64,000 nt of DNA from Halomonas sp. LR3S48 (GTDB lineage Bacteria > Pseudomonadota > Gammaproteobacteria > Pseudomonadales > Halomonadaceae), in contig NZ_CP107009.1 of NCBI RefSeq assembly GCF_025725665.1, positions 2,914,001 to 2,978,000 on the forward strand, given 5' to 3'. Both the position numbers and the translations under genes were made by a program. The notes under the pieces are model-generated. The model did no database searches. It was given only the letters and a program-made list of their open reading frames with translations, and was not told the origin of the DNA. This document shows, piece by piece, positions 1 through 9,042 of the stretch. The first letter of the stretch is position 1. Every line of letters starts with the position of its first letter.

Positions 1-1052
1 TCCTCCTGCTCAGCAGCCACCGAAGCGGACAACGGAAAGGGTTCGAGATCACGCAGATCCGCTATCGCCTCGGCCAGCTCGGTCACGGCCATGGCATACA
101 GGTGGCTATGGTTGTAGCGAGTAATGACGTAGAAATTCTCGCGCCCCAGGCGATAGCGCCACGTCTTGTCGTCGACTTCCAATGCCAGCGGAATGACCAG
201 CGACTCCTCATCGAACTCTGCCTGAGGCACGATTCCCGCCCGCTCCAGCTCGCCCACAGCGAGGTACGGCCGCTGGGTTCGATTGAATTCAATTGCCCCG
301 GGGGGCGTGCCGGGCCCTTCGGCCTCGGCATAAATGGGTTCGTCGCGGCGCCAGCCATGCTTGGCGAAATAATTGCCTACGCTACCGATGGCATCGACCG
401 GGTTGGTCCACAGGTCACGCTGGCCGTCGCCGTCGAAATCCACCGCATAGGCACGGTAGCTGCTGGGAATGAACTGGGGGTAGCCCATGGCACCGGCATA
501 GGAGCCCTTGAGGCTGCCGGGCTCGACCTCCTGCTCATGGCTGATCTCGAGAAAGGCGGCCAGTTCACCGCGAAAGAAATTGCCGCGAACCGGGTGGTGG
601 AAGGCCAGCGTGGCCAGCGAATCAATGACGCGGTGTCGTCCGGTGAAACGGCCGTAGCTGGTCTCGACACCGATGATGGCGGCGATGATCTCCGGTGGCA
701 CGCCGTACTCGGCCTGGGCACGTGAAAAGGCGTCGTCGTGGGCCTCGATGAAAGCGGCCCCACGGGCAATTCGCTCCGGCTGCAGAAATATCTCGCGGTA
801 CTCGTCCCAGCGCAACCGACGCTCCGCCGCCCCTTCCATGGCATCGAGCACACCCTGCTGGAAGACGGCGTCATGCAGTGCCGTCTCCAACCAATCCCGC
901 TCGATGCCGCGCTCGGCGAGTTCCTCCAATAACTGCCTGGCCCCCTCGTGCTCGGCAGGGGCAAAGTCCGCGGCGTGCAGCGTCGGCACCAGCAACCCTA
1001 GGGCCGCGGCCACCGCACCGCCGGCCCCTTTCCACTTTCTCGATGGCTTCAT
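1..1052 (-). CDS. mltB: Lytic murein transglycosylase B, 3' end cut by window edge
   Basis: GH103 lytic transglycosylase that cleaves the MurNAc-GlcNAc bond of peptidoglycan in the periplasm. The frame runs from the ATG at 1052 to the window edge, so about 350 residues are visible and the C-terminus is missing. Residues 1-27 form a signal peptide (MKPSRKWK, hydrophobic core, cleavage near LHA/AD). There is no lipobox Cys, so this is probably a soluble form rather than a lipoprotein. The catalytic Glu is E130 in IIGVETSYGR. It is followed by GAMGYPQFIPSSY and an EF-hand-like DFDGDGQRDLW, both typical of the MltB/Slt35 family. It lies 61 nt downstream of rodA on the same strand, the common rodA-mltB order of pseudomonads and relatives. 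Identification is secure; the exact paralogue name is less so. Confidence 0.93.
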   Translation of the reverse strand, partial: MKPSRKWKGAGGAVAAALGLLVPTLHAADFAPAEHEGARQLLEELAERGIERDWLETALHDAVFQQGVLDAMEGAAERRLRWDEYREIFLQPERIARGAAFIEAHDDAFSRAQAEYGVPPEIIAAIIGVETSYGRFTGRHRVIDSLATLAFHHPVRGNFFRGELAAFLEISHEQEVEPGSLKGSYAGAMGYPQFIPSSYRAYAVDFDGDGQRDLWTNPVDAIGSVGNYFAKHGWRRDEPIYAEAEGPGTPPGAIEFNRTQRPYLAVGELERAGIVPQAEFDEESLVIPLALEVDDKTWRYRLGRENFYVITRYNHSHLYAMAVTELAEAIADLRDLEPFPLSASVAAEQE

Positions 1053-1113
1053 GCTTGCGCCACTCCTTGACTGGGGCCACTTCGTCCGGGCCCGTGCCAC
1101 GCTGCATCTGCCA

Positions 1114-2274
1114 TTAGCGCGGCAGCAGGCGACGGTGCCCATGAATGGACATGAGAATACCGAATCCCGCCATCAAGGTCACGCTGGAGGTCCCACCATA
1201 GCTGACCAATGGCAGAGGTACCCCGACCACTGGCAGGATGCCGCTGACCATGCCCACGTTGACGAACACATAGATAAAGAAAGTGAGAATGATGCTGCCA
1301 CCCAACAGACGCCCGAAGGTGTCGTGCGCTGCGGCGGCTAGCCACAGCCCACGGATCACGATCAGCAGGTAGAGCAGCAGCACGAGCAGCATGCCCACCA
1401 GACCGAACTCTTCACCGAGTACCGCCACGATGAAGTCGGTGTGCCGCTCGGGCAGGAACTCGAGCTGGGATTGGGTCCCCTGGAGCCACCCCTTGCCCCA
1501 CAGGCCACCGCTGCCGATGGCAGTGGTCGATTGAATGATGTTCCAACCGGCCCCGAGGGGGTCGCTTTCCGGGTTGAGGAAAGTCAATACCCGCTGACGT
1601 TGGTAGTTGTGCAGGTTCATCCACAGCAGGGGAAGCGCCGAAGCGGCGACAACGGAGAGAAAGGCAATGAAGCGCCAGGAGAGCCCTGCCAGCAGCACCA
1701 CGAAAACCCCGGCACACCCCACCAGCAGGGAAGTCCCCAGGTCCGGCTGCTTGGCGATCAGCACGATGGGCAAGCCGAGCAGCGCCGCGCACACCAGCAG
1801 ATCCTTCCAGCGCGGCGGCAGTGCGCGCCGGCCCAGCCATGCCGCCAACATCAGAGGCATGGCCAGTTTCATCAGTTCGGAGGGCTGGAAGCGAATGACA
1901 CCGGGAATCTCCAGCCAGCGCTGGGCGCCCATGCCAACGTCGCCGACGAGTTCCACCGCGACCAACATCAGCAGGCCAGCGCCATAAACCAGCGGCGCCC
2001 AGCGCAGCAGGGTCGCAGGAGGTAGCTGGGCCAGCCCTACCATCACCACGGTCGCCACCAGGAAACGCGTGCCCTGGGCCATGACGACTTCGAGTCGCTG
2101 CCCGCTGGCGCTGTAGAGCACTGCCGAACCCGCCACCAGCAGTATCAGCAGCAGCACCAGCAGCCAGGGGTCGAGATGCGTTCGCTCCCAAATGCTCTTG
2201 CGCCGTGAAATACCGCTTTCCGGCGCCCGTACCGGCCGCGCTCGAAGCCCTCTGGTCAATCCCATCAATGCCAT
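1114..2274 (-). CDS. rodA: Peptidoglycan glycosyltransferase RodA (SEDS family)
   Basis: Inner-membrane SEDS polymerase that makes glycan strands for side-wall elongation together with PBP2. The 386-residue product has about ten hydrophobic segments. It carries the family signatures RFQPSELMKLAMP, the catalytic-loop PERHTDFIVAVLGEEFG with its conserved Asp, and LPLVSYGGTSSV near the C-terminus. The length is close to the usual 370-380; the N-terminal 25 residues are basic and an alternative in-frame ATG lies at 2265. It starts 3 nt after the stop of mrdA, so the two are certainly co-transcribed, matching the RodA-PBP2 complex. A second SEDS protein, ftsW, lies in the division cluster at 45512-46768. 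RodA is assigned here by its linkage to mrdA. Confidence 0.97.
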   Translation of the reverse strand: MALMGLTRGLRARPVRAPESGISRRKSIWERTHLDPWLLVLLLILLVAGSAVLYSASGQRLEVVMAQGTRFLVATVVMVGLAQLPPATLLRWAPLVYGAGLLMLVAVELVGDVGMGAQRWLEIPGVIRFQPSELMKLAMPLMLAAWLGRRALPPRWKDLLVCAALLGLPIVLIAKQPDLGTSLLVGCAGVFVVLLAGLSWRFIAFLSVVAASALPLLWMNLHNYQRQRVLTFLNPESDPLGAGWNIIQSTTAIGSGGLWGKGWLQGTQSQLEFLPERHTDFIVAVLGEEFGLVGMLLVLLLYLLIVIRGLWLAAAAHDTFGRLLGGSIILTFFIYVFVNVGMVSGILPVVGVPLPLVSYGGTSSVTLMAGFGILMSIHGHRRLLPR

Positions 2275-2277
2275 CGC

Positions 2278-4185
2278 TCAGTTCCCCGCCACGCTGCCGG
2301 TGTCATTCTCCATCACCTCACGCACTTCCTCGACGTCGGGGGCCTCCTCTTCGAGCAGCCAGGCGTCGGTCATGGCTCGCGCCAGGTGTGCGGCATGGGT
2401 GCTCCCACCGCCGGCATTCTCCACGATCACGGCGACGGCGATCTGCGGATCCTCCAGCGGGGCAAAGGCCATGAACAGTGCATGGTCGCGCAGCCGCTCG
2501 GCAAGCTCTTCGGCGTTGTATCGCTGGTCCTGTCCCAGTGAGAAGACCTGCGCGGTGCCGGATTTGCCGCCCATGCGGTATTCGAGATCCACTCCGGTGC
2601 GCCTGGCCGTGCCCTCGTGACCGCTGAGAACCTTCTCCATGCCGGTGAAGATTCGGTCCCACCAGCCTTCGTTGCTGATGACGATATCCGCGGGAGTGTC
2701 GGGCAGTTCCGTGGGTACCGGGTCGTCGCCGACTAGCTTCGCCAGACGCGGCCTCACCCATTGGCCACGGTTGGCAAGCACCGCGGTGGCCGTTGCCAAC
2801 TGTAACGGGGTGACCTGCCAGTAGCCTTGGCCAATACCGACAGAGAGCGTTTCGCCAGGGTACCAGGGCTGGTTGAAGCGAGCTCGCTTCCAATCCCGCG
2901 ACGGCATCAGGGCGCCGCTTTCTCCGTACACGTCATGGCCGACGCGCTGGCCGAAACCGAAGGCGCTCATCTGCTCGTGCAGGCGATCGATGCCCAAGTC
3001 ATGCGCCAATGAGTAGTAATAAGTGTTGTTGGAGACGGCAATGGCGCGCTCCATGTCGACCCTACCATGCCCCCAGCGCAGCCAGTTGCGGTAGCGACGG
3101 CTGTCGTTGGGCAACTGATAGAAACCGGGATCGTTGATGGTCTTCTCGGGGGTGATGACCCCCTCGGCCAGGCCGGCCAGCGCCAGGAACGGCTTGATCG
3201 TCGAGCCTGGCGGATATTGGCCGCGAATCGCACGATTGAACAGCGGCAGGTCGATGTCCTCCTGCAACGCTCGGTATGAGGCGAAATCGATGCCGGTGAC
3301 GAATTGATTGCTGTCGAACCCGGGCGTCGAGACCATGGCCAGGATCTCGCCGGTTCGGGGGGCAATGGCGACAATGGAGCCGCGCCTGCCATCGAGCAGC
3401 TCGTAGGCCAGATTCTGCAGCTCCCTGTCGAGCGTCAGGGTCAGGTTCTGACCGGGCACCGGGTCGGTGCGGCCGAGCTCACGCAACACCCGTCCCCGCG
3501 CATTGGTCTCGACCTGGCGCAGCCCGGCCTCGCCGTGCAGCACGTCTTCGTAGAAGCGCTCCACCCCGGTCTTGCCGATGAAGTGAGTGCCGGCATAACG
3601 GCCGGGGTCGAGCGTCTTGACCTCTTCGGCATTGATGCGTCCCACATAGCCCAAGGCATGGGCCATGATATGGGCATCCGGGTAGTAGCGCAGCAGTTGG
3701 GCCTCGACCTCGACCCCCGGCAGGCGATGCCGGTTGACTGCCAGCCGGGCGATCTGCGCTTCGTCGAGATCACTCATCAGCAGCGCCGGCTGAAACGGCC
3801 GCTGGGGCTGTCGTGCGCGAATGCGAAAACCTTCGGCCTCTTCCGGCGTCAGCTCGAGCAGCTCCTCGAGCCGATCCAGGGTGGCATCGAGGTCGTCGAC
3901 CCTCTCGCGCGTCAGGGTCAGGTTATAGGTGGGGCGATTCTCGGCCAGCAGAACGCCGTTGCGGTCGTAGATCAGCCCTCGTGTCGGCGGCAATGGCTCC
4001 ACCCGCACACGATTCTTCTCGGAGCGGGTGGTATAGACCTCGTGCTGGACGACCTGCAGGTACACCAGCCGCCCGGCCAAGAGGCCGGTCAAGAGCAGGA
4101 TCGTCAAAACGGCCAGGAACGCACGCACACGAAAGATACGCAGTTCCTGCTCGGGGTTCTTCAGGGTCTCACGGCGGTCGCGCAT
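2278..4185 (-). CDS. mrdA: Penicillin-binding protein 2, elongasome transpeptidase
   Basis: Class B penicillin-binding protein that crosslinks peptidoglycan during elongation, as partner of RodA. The 635-residue protein has one N-terminal membrane anchor (about residues 20-45). A dimerisation/pedestal region follows, starting with PTRGLIYDRNG, and then the transpeptidase domain. All three active-site motifs are present: S328-T-I-K331 in PPGSTIKPF, S385-N-N in VSNNTYYY and K541-S-G-T in GGKSGTAQV. The length matches family members. The last 25 residues are acidic, as is common in halophile proteins. It is the upstream partner of rodA (3-nt gap) and follows rlmH by 42 nt, giving the typical rlmH-mrdA-rodA order. 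Confidence 0.97.
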   Translation of the reverse strand: MRDRRETLKNPEQELRIFRVRAFLAVLTILLLTGLLAGRLVYLQVVQHEVYTTRSEKNRVRVEPLPPTRGLIYDRNGVLLAENRPTYNLTLTRERVDDLDATLDRLEELLELTPEEAEGFRIRARQPQRPFQPALLMSDLDEAQIARLAVNRHRLPGVEVEAQLLRYYPDAHIMAHALGYVGRINAEEVKTLDPGRYAGTHFIGKTGVERFYEDVLHGEAGLRQVETNARGRVLRELGRTDPVPGQNLTLTLDRELQNLAYELLDGRRGSIVAIAPRTGEILAMVSTPGFDSNQFVTGIDFASYRALQEDIDLPLFNRAIRGQYPPGSTIKPFLALAGLAEGVITPEKTINDPGFYQLPNDSRRYRNWLRWGHGRVDMERAIAVSNNTYYYSLAHDLGIDRLHEQMSAFGFGQRVGHDVYGESGALMPSRDWKRARFNQPWYPGETLSVGIGQGYWQVTPLQLATATAVLANRGQWVRPRLAKLVGDDPVPTELPDTPADIVISNEGWWDRIFTGMEKVLSGHEGTARRTGVDLEYRMGGKSGTAQVFSLGQDQRYNAEELAERLRDHALFMAFAPLEDPQIAVAVIVENAGGGSTHAAHLARAMTDAWLLEEEAPDVEEVREVMENDTGSVAGN

Positions 4186-4227
4186 GCCGGAAATGGTCTC
4201 GACTCTTGGTTGTCGTAAAGCCGCCGT

Positions 4228-4695
4228 TCAGCGGTGGTAGGGATGTCCCACCATCAGGGTCCAGGCACGATAAAGCTGTTCGGCAAGGATCACCCTGACC
4301 AGCGGGTGCGGAAGGGTCAACGGCGACAGCGACCAGCGCCGATCGGCAGAGGCGGAGAGCTCCGGCGCCAGTCCATCCGGTCCGCCTACCAACAACACCA
4401 CATCGCGTCCCTCGAGGCGCCAGCTCTCGGCCTCCTGCGCCAGGCGCTCGGTGCTCCAGGCCTTGCCGCCGACCTCGAGCGCGACCGTGAGCTCATCACC
4501 GCGCAACCGCTCGCGAATCCGCTTGGCCTCGAGTGCCATTGCCCTGGCCGTGTCGGCATTCTTGCCTCGCTGGCCGGGAGCGATCTCCTCGATCTCCAGC
4601 GCGAAGTCGCGCGGCAAGCGCTTGCGATACTCTTCGACGCCGTCGTTGACCCAGCCAGGCATGCGCGTACCGACCGCCAGCAGGCGGATCTTCAT
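4228..4695 (-). CDS. rlmH: 23S rRNA (pseudouridine1915-N3)-methyltransferase RlmH
   Basis: SPOUT-family methyltransferase that methylates N3 of pseudouridine 1915 in helix 69 of 23S rRNA, using S-adenosylmethionine. With the ATG at 4695 the product is 155 residues, the standard RlmH length. It begins MKIRLLAVGTRMPGW and contains VALEVGGKAWS, the knot-loop LLVGGPDGL and the C-terminal LTLPHPLVRVILAEQLYRA. The ATG overlaps the TGA of rsfS in an ATGA junction, which supports this start over an in-frame ATG 51 nt upstream inside rsfS. Both upstream rsfS and this gene act on the large ribosomal subunit. Confidence 0.97.
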   Translation of the reverse strand: MKIRLLAVGTRMPGWVNDGVEEYRKRLPRDFALEIEEIAPGQRGKNADTARAMALEAKRIRERLRGDELTVALEVGGKAWSTERLAQEAESWRLEGRDVVLLVGGPDGLAPELSASADRRWSLSPLTLPHPLVRVILAEQLYRAWTLMVGHPYHR

Positions 4696-5054
4696 GCGCC
4701 ACCATGTTCCTGCTGCTGCTCCGAATCGCTCGGCAAATCGGCCCACAGCCGTTCCAGGTCGTATAGTTGGCGGGTTTCAGGAAGCATGACGTGGACGACG
4801 AGATCGCCCAGGTCCACCAGGACCCAATCGGACCCGGCCTGCCCCTCCACCCCCAGCGGCTGGACACCCTTGGCCTTGGCCTGCTGCACCACGTGATTGG
4901 CCAGCGCGGCAACGTGGCGCGTGGAGGTGCCGCTGGCCACGATCATCAGGTCGGTCACGCTGGTCAGCCGGGACACGTCCAGCTGTGCAACGTCCTTGGC
5001 CTTGAGATCATCCAATGCCTCTACCACCAGAGTCTTGAGCGAATCGTTGTGCAT
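4692..5054 (-). CDS. rsfS: Ribosomal silencing factor RsfS
   Basis: DUF143/Iojap-family protein that binds uL14 on the 50S subunit and blocks joining with 30S in starved or stationary cells. The product is 120 residues. The conserved core is visible in TDLMIVASGTSTRHV, in GQAGSDWVLVDLGDLVVHV, and in LYDLERLW near the end. The family is usually 105-120 residues, so this is full length with a short Gln/Glu tail (SEQQQEHGGA). It lies 65 nt after nadD and overlaps rlmH by 4 nt. The nadD-rsfS-rlmH-mrdA-rodA order is conserved in many gammaproteobacteria. Confidence 0.96.
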   Translation of the reverse strand: MHNDSLKTLVVEALDDLKAKDVAQLDVSRLTSVTDLMIVASGTSTRHVAALANHVVQQAKAKGVQPLGVEGQAGSDWVLVDLGDLVVHVMLPETRQLYDLERLWADLPSDSEQQQEHGGA

Positions 5055-5119
5055 AGCCCCTCATCAACGGGAAGTCTTGGTCGCGCCATTGTAGCCTCTT
5101 GGGCAGCCGCTGGCAGCGC

Positions 5120-5821
5120 TCAACGGCGTCGATAAAGCAAGTTGGCGAGAATTCTCTCCTCAACGGCTTCGGGCAGCAGGAAGCGGACGCTCCGATCCGA
5201 CGCCAGGCGCTGGCGAATCTCGGTCGCCGATATCGCCATGCGCGTGGGCAGTGCAAGGCGCAACAGGCTGCCCGCTGGACGCTGCATCAAGGCACCGGGG
5301 GTAGAGACCTCGCGCCCCTCGATCAGTTCGGCCAGGGCAGCCGATAACGGGGCTTCGAAACCGGGACGATCGATCACTACCAGATGGGCCAATTCGAACA
5401 GGCGCTGCGGCGAGTGCCAGTCGGCCAGGCGCAGGAAGGCGTCATGACCCAGCGCCATGACGAGCCTTGCCTGGGCGCCATACTCCCTGCGCAGGCTGGC
5501 CAAGGTATCGGCGCTGTACGATGGCCCTTCGCGCTCCAGTTCCCGAGGGTCGGCGACGAGCCCTGGCGTATCGCCTATGCCCAGCCGCAGCAGCGCCAGG
5601 CGCTCCTCGGGCGTGACCTGGGGGGTTCCGCGCAGAGGCGGCACCTTGGCCGGCACCATGTGGACCCGGTCCAGCCCCAGCACCTCGAGCAACTCCACGG
5701 CACTGCGCAGGTGCCCCAGGTGCACGGGATCGAAGGTACCGCCCAGCATGGCCACTCGCGGCGGCTCCAGGGGGAGCGTGGCCCGCTGGGCCGACAGCGC
5801 ACTGGTCTGGTGCGAGGTCAC
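5120..5821 (-). CDS. nadD: Nicotinate-nucleotide adenylyltransferase NadD
   Basis: Transfers AMP from ATP to nicotinate mononucleotide, giving deamido-NAD+ in NAD biosynthesis. The 233-residue protein shows the nucleotidyltransferase signature [15 protein letters not shown] (about residues 27-41) and the second motif [10 protein letters not shown] near the C-terminus. The N-terminal 20 residues before MLGGTFDP are a little longer than in Escherichia coli NadD (213 residues). The chosen ATG overlaps the proA stop in an ATGA junction, which favours it. Translational coupling with proA is likely; rsfS follows after 65 nt. Confidence 0.95.
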   Translation of the reverse strand: MTSHQTSALSAQRATLPLEPPRVAMLGGTFDPVHLGHLRSAVELLEVLGLDRVHMVPAKVPPLRGTPQVTPEERLALLRLGIGDTPGLVADPRELEREGPSYSADTLASLRREYGAQARLVMALGHDAFLRLADWHSPQRLFELAHLVVIDRPGFEAPLSAALAELIEGREVSTPGALMQRPAGSLLRLALPTRMAISATEIRQRLASDRSVRFLLPEAVEERILANLLYRRR

Positions 5822-7119
5822 CGGCGAACCTGTCCGTCGCCCAGCACCACGTACTTGCGGGTAGTCAGACCCTCGAGCCCCACCGGCCCGCGGGCATGCA
5901 ACTTGTCGGTGGATATGCCGATTTCAGCCCCCAGGCCATACTCGAAGCCATCGGCGAAACGGGTCGAGGCATTGACGATCACCGAACTGGAGTCGACCTC
6001 GGCCATGAAACGACGTGCCAGCCCGTAGTCCTCGGTGACGATGGCGTCGGTGTGGTGCGAGCCGCAGCGTTCGATGTGCTCGATGGCGGCATCGATACCG
6101 TCGACCACACGAACCGCCAGGATGGGTGCCAGATATTCGGCGTACCAGTCGTCCTCGGTCGCAGAGGCGATACCGGGGAGAATGGCTCGGGCGCGCTCGC
6201 AACCGCGCAGTTCGACGCCGTGCTCGGCATAAGCTTCGGCCAGTTGCGGCAACAGCTCCGCGGCGACGGGGGCATCGACGAGCAGCGTTTCCATGGTATT
6301 GCAGGTGCCGTAGCGCTGCGTCTTGGCGTTGACGGCTATCGCCAGCGCCTTCTCGAGGTCTGCCGTGGCATCGACATAGACGTGACACACCCCGTCCAGA
6401 TGCTTGATCACCGGCACCCGCGCTTCACGCGAGATGCGCTCGATCAATGACTTGCCACCCCGGGGGATGATCACGTCGACGTATTCCGGCATGGCGATCA
6501 GTTGCCCTACCGCCGCACGGTCGGTGGTGGCCACCACCTGCACGGCGCTCTCCGGCAACCCGGCCACACGCAATCCCTCACGAATGCAGACGGCAATCGC
6601 GGCATTGGAATCCCGCGCCTCGGAGCCGCCGCGCAGAATGCTGGCATTGCCCGACTTCAGGCACAGGCTGGCGGCTTCCAGGGTCACGTTGGGCCGCGAT
6701 TCGTAGATGATGCCGATCACACCGAGCGGAACACGCATCTGGCCCACCTGGATGCCGCTGGGGCGAAAGCGCAGCCCGTCGATCTCGCCGACAGGGTCGG
6801 GCAATGCCGCCACCTGCCGCAGGCCCTCCACCATGGCATCGAGCCGGGCATCGTCGAGCGCCAGACGATCCAGCAGAGCGGGCTCCAGGCCGTTGTCGCG
6901 CCCACGCGCGAGGTCAGCGGCGTTGGCGGCCAACACCTCACTGCGGCGATGCTGGAGCTGCTCGGCCATTGCCAACAGGGCACGATTCTTGTCGCCCGTT
7001 ACGGCACGGCGCATGTGGGTGGCAGCGACACGCGCCGCCTGACCCAGGCGGGTCATGTAGGCGACGACATCAACCGCCGCGGCTTCGGTGCATTCGGTTT
7101 GAGAGGCGTGAGCGGACAT
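5818..7119 (-). CDS. proA: Gamma-glutamyl phosphate reductase ProA
   Basis: NADPH-dependent reduction of gamma-glutamyl phosphate to glutamate-5-semialdehyde, the second step of proline synthesis. The 433-residue product is an aldehyde-dehydrogenase-fold enzyme. The catalytic Cys is in [14 protein letters not shown], and the family motifs [22 protein letters not shown] and [14 protein letters not shown] are present. The first 20 residues vary in the family; an AGGAG lies about 12 nt before the ATG. ProB is not in the window. It is the first gene of the minus-strand run proA-nadD-rsfS-rlmH-mrdA-rodA-mltB. The 90-nt gap to the divergent gene at 7210 contains a hairpin (AGCGCC/GGCGCT, 7144-7159). 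Confidence 0.96.
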   Translation of the reverse strand: MSAHASQTECTEAAAVDVVAYMTRLGQAARVAATHMRRAVTGDKNRALLAMAEQLQHRRSEVLAANAADLARGRDNGLEPALLDRLALDDARLDAMVEGLRQVAALPDPVGEIDGLRFRPSGIQVGQMRVPLGVIGIIYESRPNVTLEAASLCLKSGNASILRGGSEARDSNAAIAVCIREGLRVAGLPESAVQVVATTDRAAVGQLIAMPEYVDVIIPRGGKSLIERISREARVPVIKHLDGVCHVYVDATADLEKALAIAVNAKTQRYGTCNTMETLLVDAPVAAELLPQLAEAYAEHGVELRGCERARAILPGIASATEDDWYAEYLAPILAVRVVDGIDAAIEHIERCGSHHTDAIVTEDYGLARRFMAEVDSSSVIVNASTRFADGFEYGLGAEIGISTDKLHARGPVGLEGLTTRKYVVLGDGQVRR

Positions 7120-7209
7120 GCTGAACGAAGTTCTCCTGGGCAGAGCGCCACAAGGCGCTGCGGGCGTTATACTGGCGCGACACCACGACGAACTCCATAG
7201 TAAGGCACC

Positions 7210-8079
7210 ATGCAGAGCAAGTACAAAGTCGGGCTGATGCGCCTGAATCTATGGGCTGCAGCACTACTGCTGATCCTGCTGGCGTACCTGGCGGAACGGC
7301 TGTCCAGCGCCCTGTTGCTGGTCTTGGCCAGCGTCTGGCTGATGATAACGGCCAGCCTGCTCGAAATGAGCCATCGGCGGCCTGCCACCGTGCCCTGGCA
7401 ACTGCTGCCCAGTCTGCTGCTGGCAGGTCTGCTCATTGCCGATCCGGAACGTCATGCATTGTGGCTGTGGGTCTGGCCCGCCCTGCTGATGCTGCCGCAG
7501 CCCGGGTGGGTACTGGCCCTCACCTGTGCCTTGGCAGTGCTGACCTGGTGGATGCTGGCGGATCTGCTGGGGATCGAGCAGACCCTGTTCTCCGGCTTGG
7601 TATTGCTGCCACTCATGCTGCTCGGCCTGGCCCGCAACCGACATTTGCTGCCGACGCGCTCCGCCGCGCGTCAGCGCATGCGCCTGGTGCCGGGGCTCCC
7701 CTTGTGGAGTGGCCAGCAGCTGGCTACCGACCTGCGCCGGGAGCGCGCACGCTGCCGGCGCGAAGGGGTTCATGCCGAACTGATGCTGCTGCGCACTTCG
7801 CGACGCCAGCTCTGGCCGCAGGCCCAGGACTTGTGCCGCCTGACCTACGAGTTCGAGAACTGCTACCGCCTCGATCACCGCACCCTGGCCACGCTGTTGC
7901 TGAGCCGGGACGACAAACAAGCCAGCGAGCGGCGTCATACGTTGCTCAAGGGGCTGAGGCCCAACGCCAAGGTCCGCTTCGCTTCGTTGAGCGCCCTGGG
8001 TACGCTCGAGGAGGCGGTACAGCGCTTCGAACGTCAGCGTGAGGATCTCCAGGTCGAGTCGGAGAGCGCCCATGGCTGA
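7210..8079 (+). CDS. Membrane protein with degenerate GGDEF-like domain (first of a pair)
   Basis: Not recognised as a named protein. The 289 residues comprise five or six membrane segments (about 12-28, 32-52, 63-77, 83-95, 99-118, 127-141). A soluble C-terminal domain (about 155-280) has a spacing and hydrophobic pattern resembling a diguanylate-cyclase fold: [19 protein letters not shown], then a strand, a helix and a hairpin. Where an active cyclase has GGDEF followed by a hydrophobic strand, this protein has [13 protein letters not shown] (219-231), so cyclase activity is not expected. The stop overlaps the next gene by 8 nt, so the two are translationally coupled. A TATACT box at 7168-7173 may be its -10 element. 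The GGDEF relationship is inferred from pattern, not a search. Confidence 0.75.
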   Translation: MQSKYKVGLMRLNLWAAALLLILLAYLAERLSSALLLVLASVWLMITASLLEMSHRRPATVPWQLLPSLLLAGLLIADPERHALWLWVWPALLMLPQPGWVLALTCALAVLTWWMLADLLGIEQTLFSGLVLLPLMLLGLARNRHLLPTRSAARQRMRLVPGLPLWSGQQLATDLRRERARCRREGVHAELMLLRTSRRQLWPQAQDLCRLTYEFENCYRLDHRTLATLLLSRDDKQASERRHTLLKGLRPNAKVRFASLSALGTLEEAVQRFERQREDLQVESESAHG

Positions 8080-9004
8080 CGATACCCGCATTCATACCAC
8101 TCGCATCGTCGTTGCCTATGCCCTTGCCGCTCTCTTGCTGGGCGGATACTCGATCTGGCGCTATCTGATGGGCGACTACCATCGCATCCTGCTGCCGGCA
8201 TCGCTCGCCCTGGTCATGTTGGTCGCCTGCCTGATGGGCATCGCGAGCGCCAGCCAGGCCCGCCTATCGGCCTACCTGGCGCTGATCGTCGGCTACCTGA
8301 TGCTGGCCCTGGAGCTGCCATGGCTGGACGAAGCAGGCATCATGTGGATCGGCTTCCCCCCCCTGCTCACGGTGCTGCTGCTGCCCTTTGCCTCCGCCAT
8401 GCTGCTCAATCTGCTGCTGGCCCCGATTTGGCTCTTGCTTAGCGATACCCAGTTGGATGCCCATTTGGCGCTGAGCTATGTCGCCATGGCGCTGGTGGCC
8501 GCGCTGGTGCCCTGGGAGCAGCGCCGTCAACAGACGCTGCTGGACGCCACCAATCCTCGCGATCCTCACTGCAACGCCCTGGCGCGCGAAGCCATGCATG
8601 AGTTGCTGGCGAGTGAATACAAGCGCACCCAGTTCCTCGGCCAACCCTTTGCCGTACTGTCGCTTCACCTGCCTCAACTGGAGATGGCCAGCGAACAGTT
8701 CGGCAACCGGGCGCGCCAGGCCCTGCTCGATGCACTTTGCCTGACCGTCAGTCGCTTCTCACGGCGCCACGACTTTCTTGGTCGACAGAGCGCTTCCACC
8801 TTCTGGCTGGTACTGCCGGACACCAGCCAGAGCGGTGCCCAGATGGTGCAGCAACGTATCGGGCAGGCGCTGGAAACCACGGTGCTGGTGGACACTGGCC
8901 CCCTCCAGGTAAAGATTGCCCACTGCCAACGCCTTCCCGGGGAAAGCTGGCCACGCTTCGAACAGCGCCTGCTGACCATGACGCGACATCTCAGTAACAC
9001 CTGA
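8072..9004 (+). CDS. Membrane protein with degenerate GGDEF-like domain (second of a pair)
   Basis: Uncharacterised 310-residue protein with four or five membrane segments in residues 10-147 and a C-terminal GGDEF-like domain (about 163-305). The domain follows cyclase layout: DPHCNALAREAMHELL resembles the DxLTGLxNR entry motif, then FAVLSLHLPQLE, a helix, and GRQSASTFWLVLPDTS (237-252) where GGDEF-FxxLLP would lie. The catalytic GGDEF residues are replaced, so it probably cannot make cyclic di-GMP. The ATG at 8072 overlaps the preceding stop by 8 nt. The layout matches the upstream gene (membrane part plus dead cyclase-like domain), suggesting an ancient tandem duplication and perhaps a heterodimer. 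The role is unknown. Confidence 0.75.
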   Translation: MADDTRIHTTRIVVAYALAALLLGGYSIWRYLMGDYHRILLPASLALVMLVACLMGIASASQARLSAYLALIVGYLMLALELPWLDEAGIMWIGFPPLLTVLLLPFASAMLLNLLLAPIWLLLSDTQLDAHLALSYVAMALVAALVPWEQRRQQTLLDATNPRDPHCNALAREAMHELLASEYKRTQFLGQPFAVLSLHLPQLEMASEQFGNRARQALLDALCLTVSRFSRRHDFLGRQSASTFWLVLPDTSQSGAQMVQQRIGQALETTVLVDTGPLQVKIAHCQRLPGESWPRFEQRLLTMTRHLSNT

Positions 9005-9042
9005 AAGGACTCACAAAGAGCTGGTAACCAAGGAGTCGATGC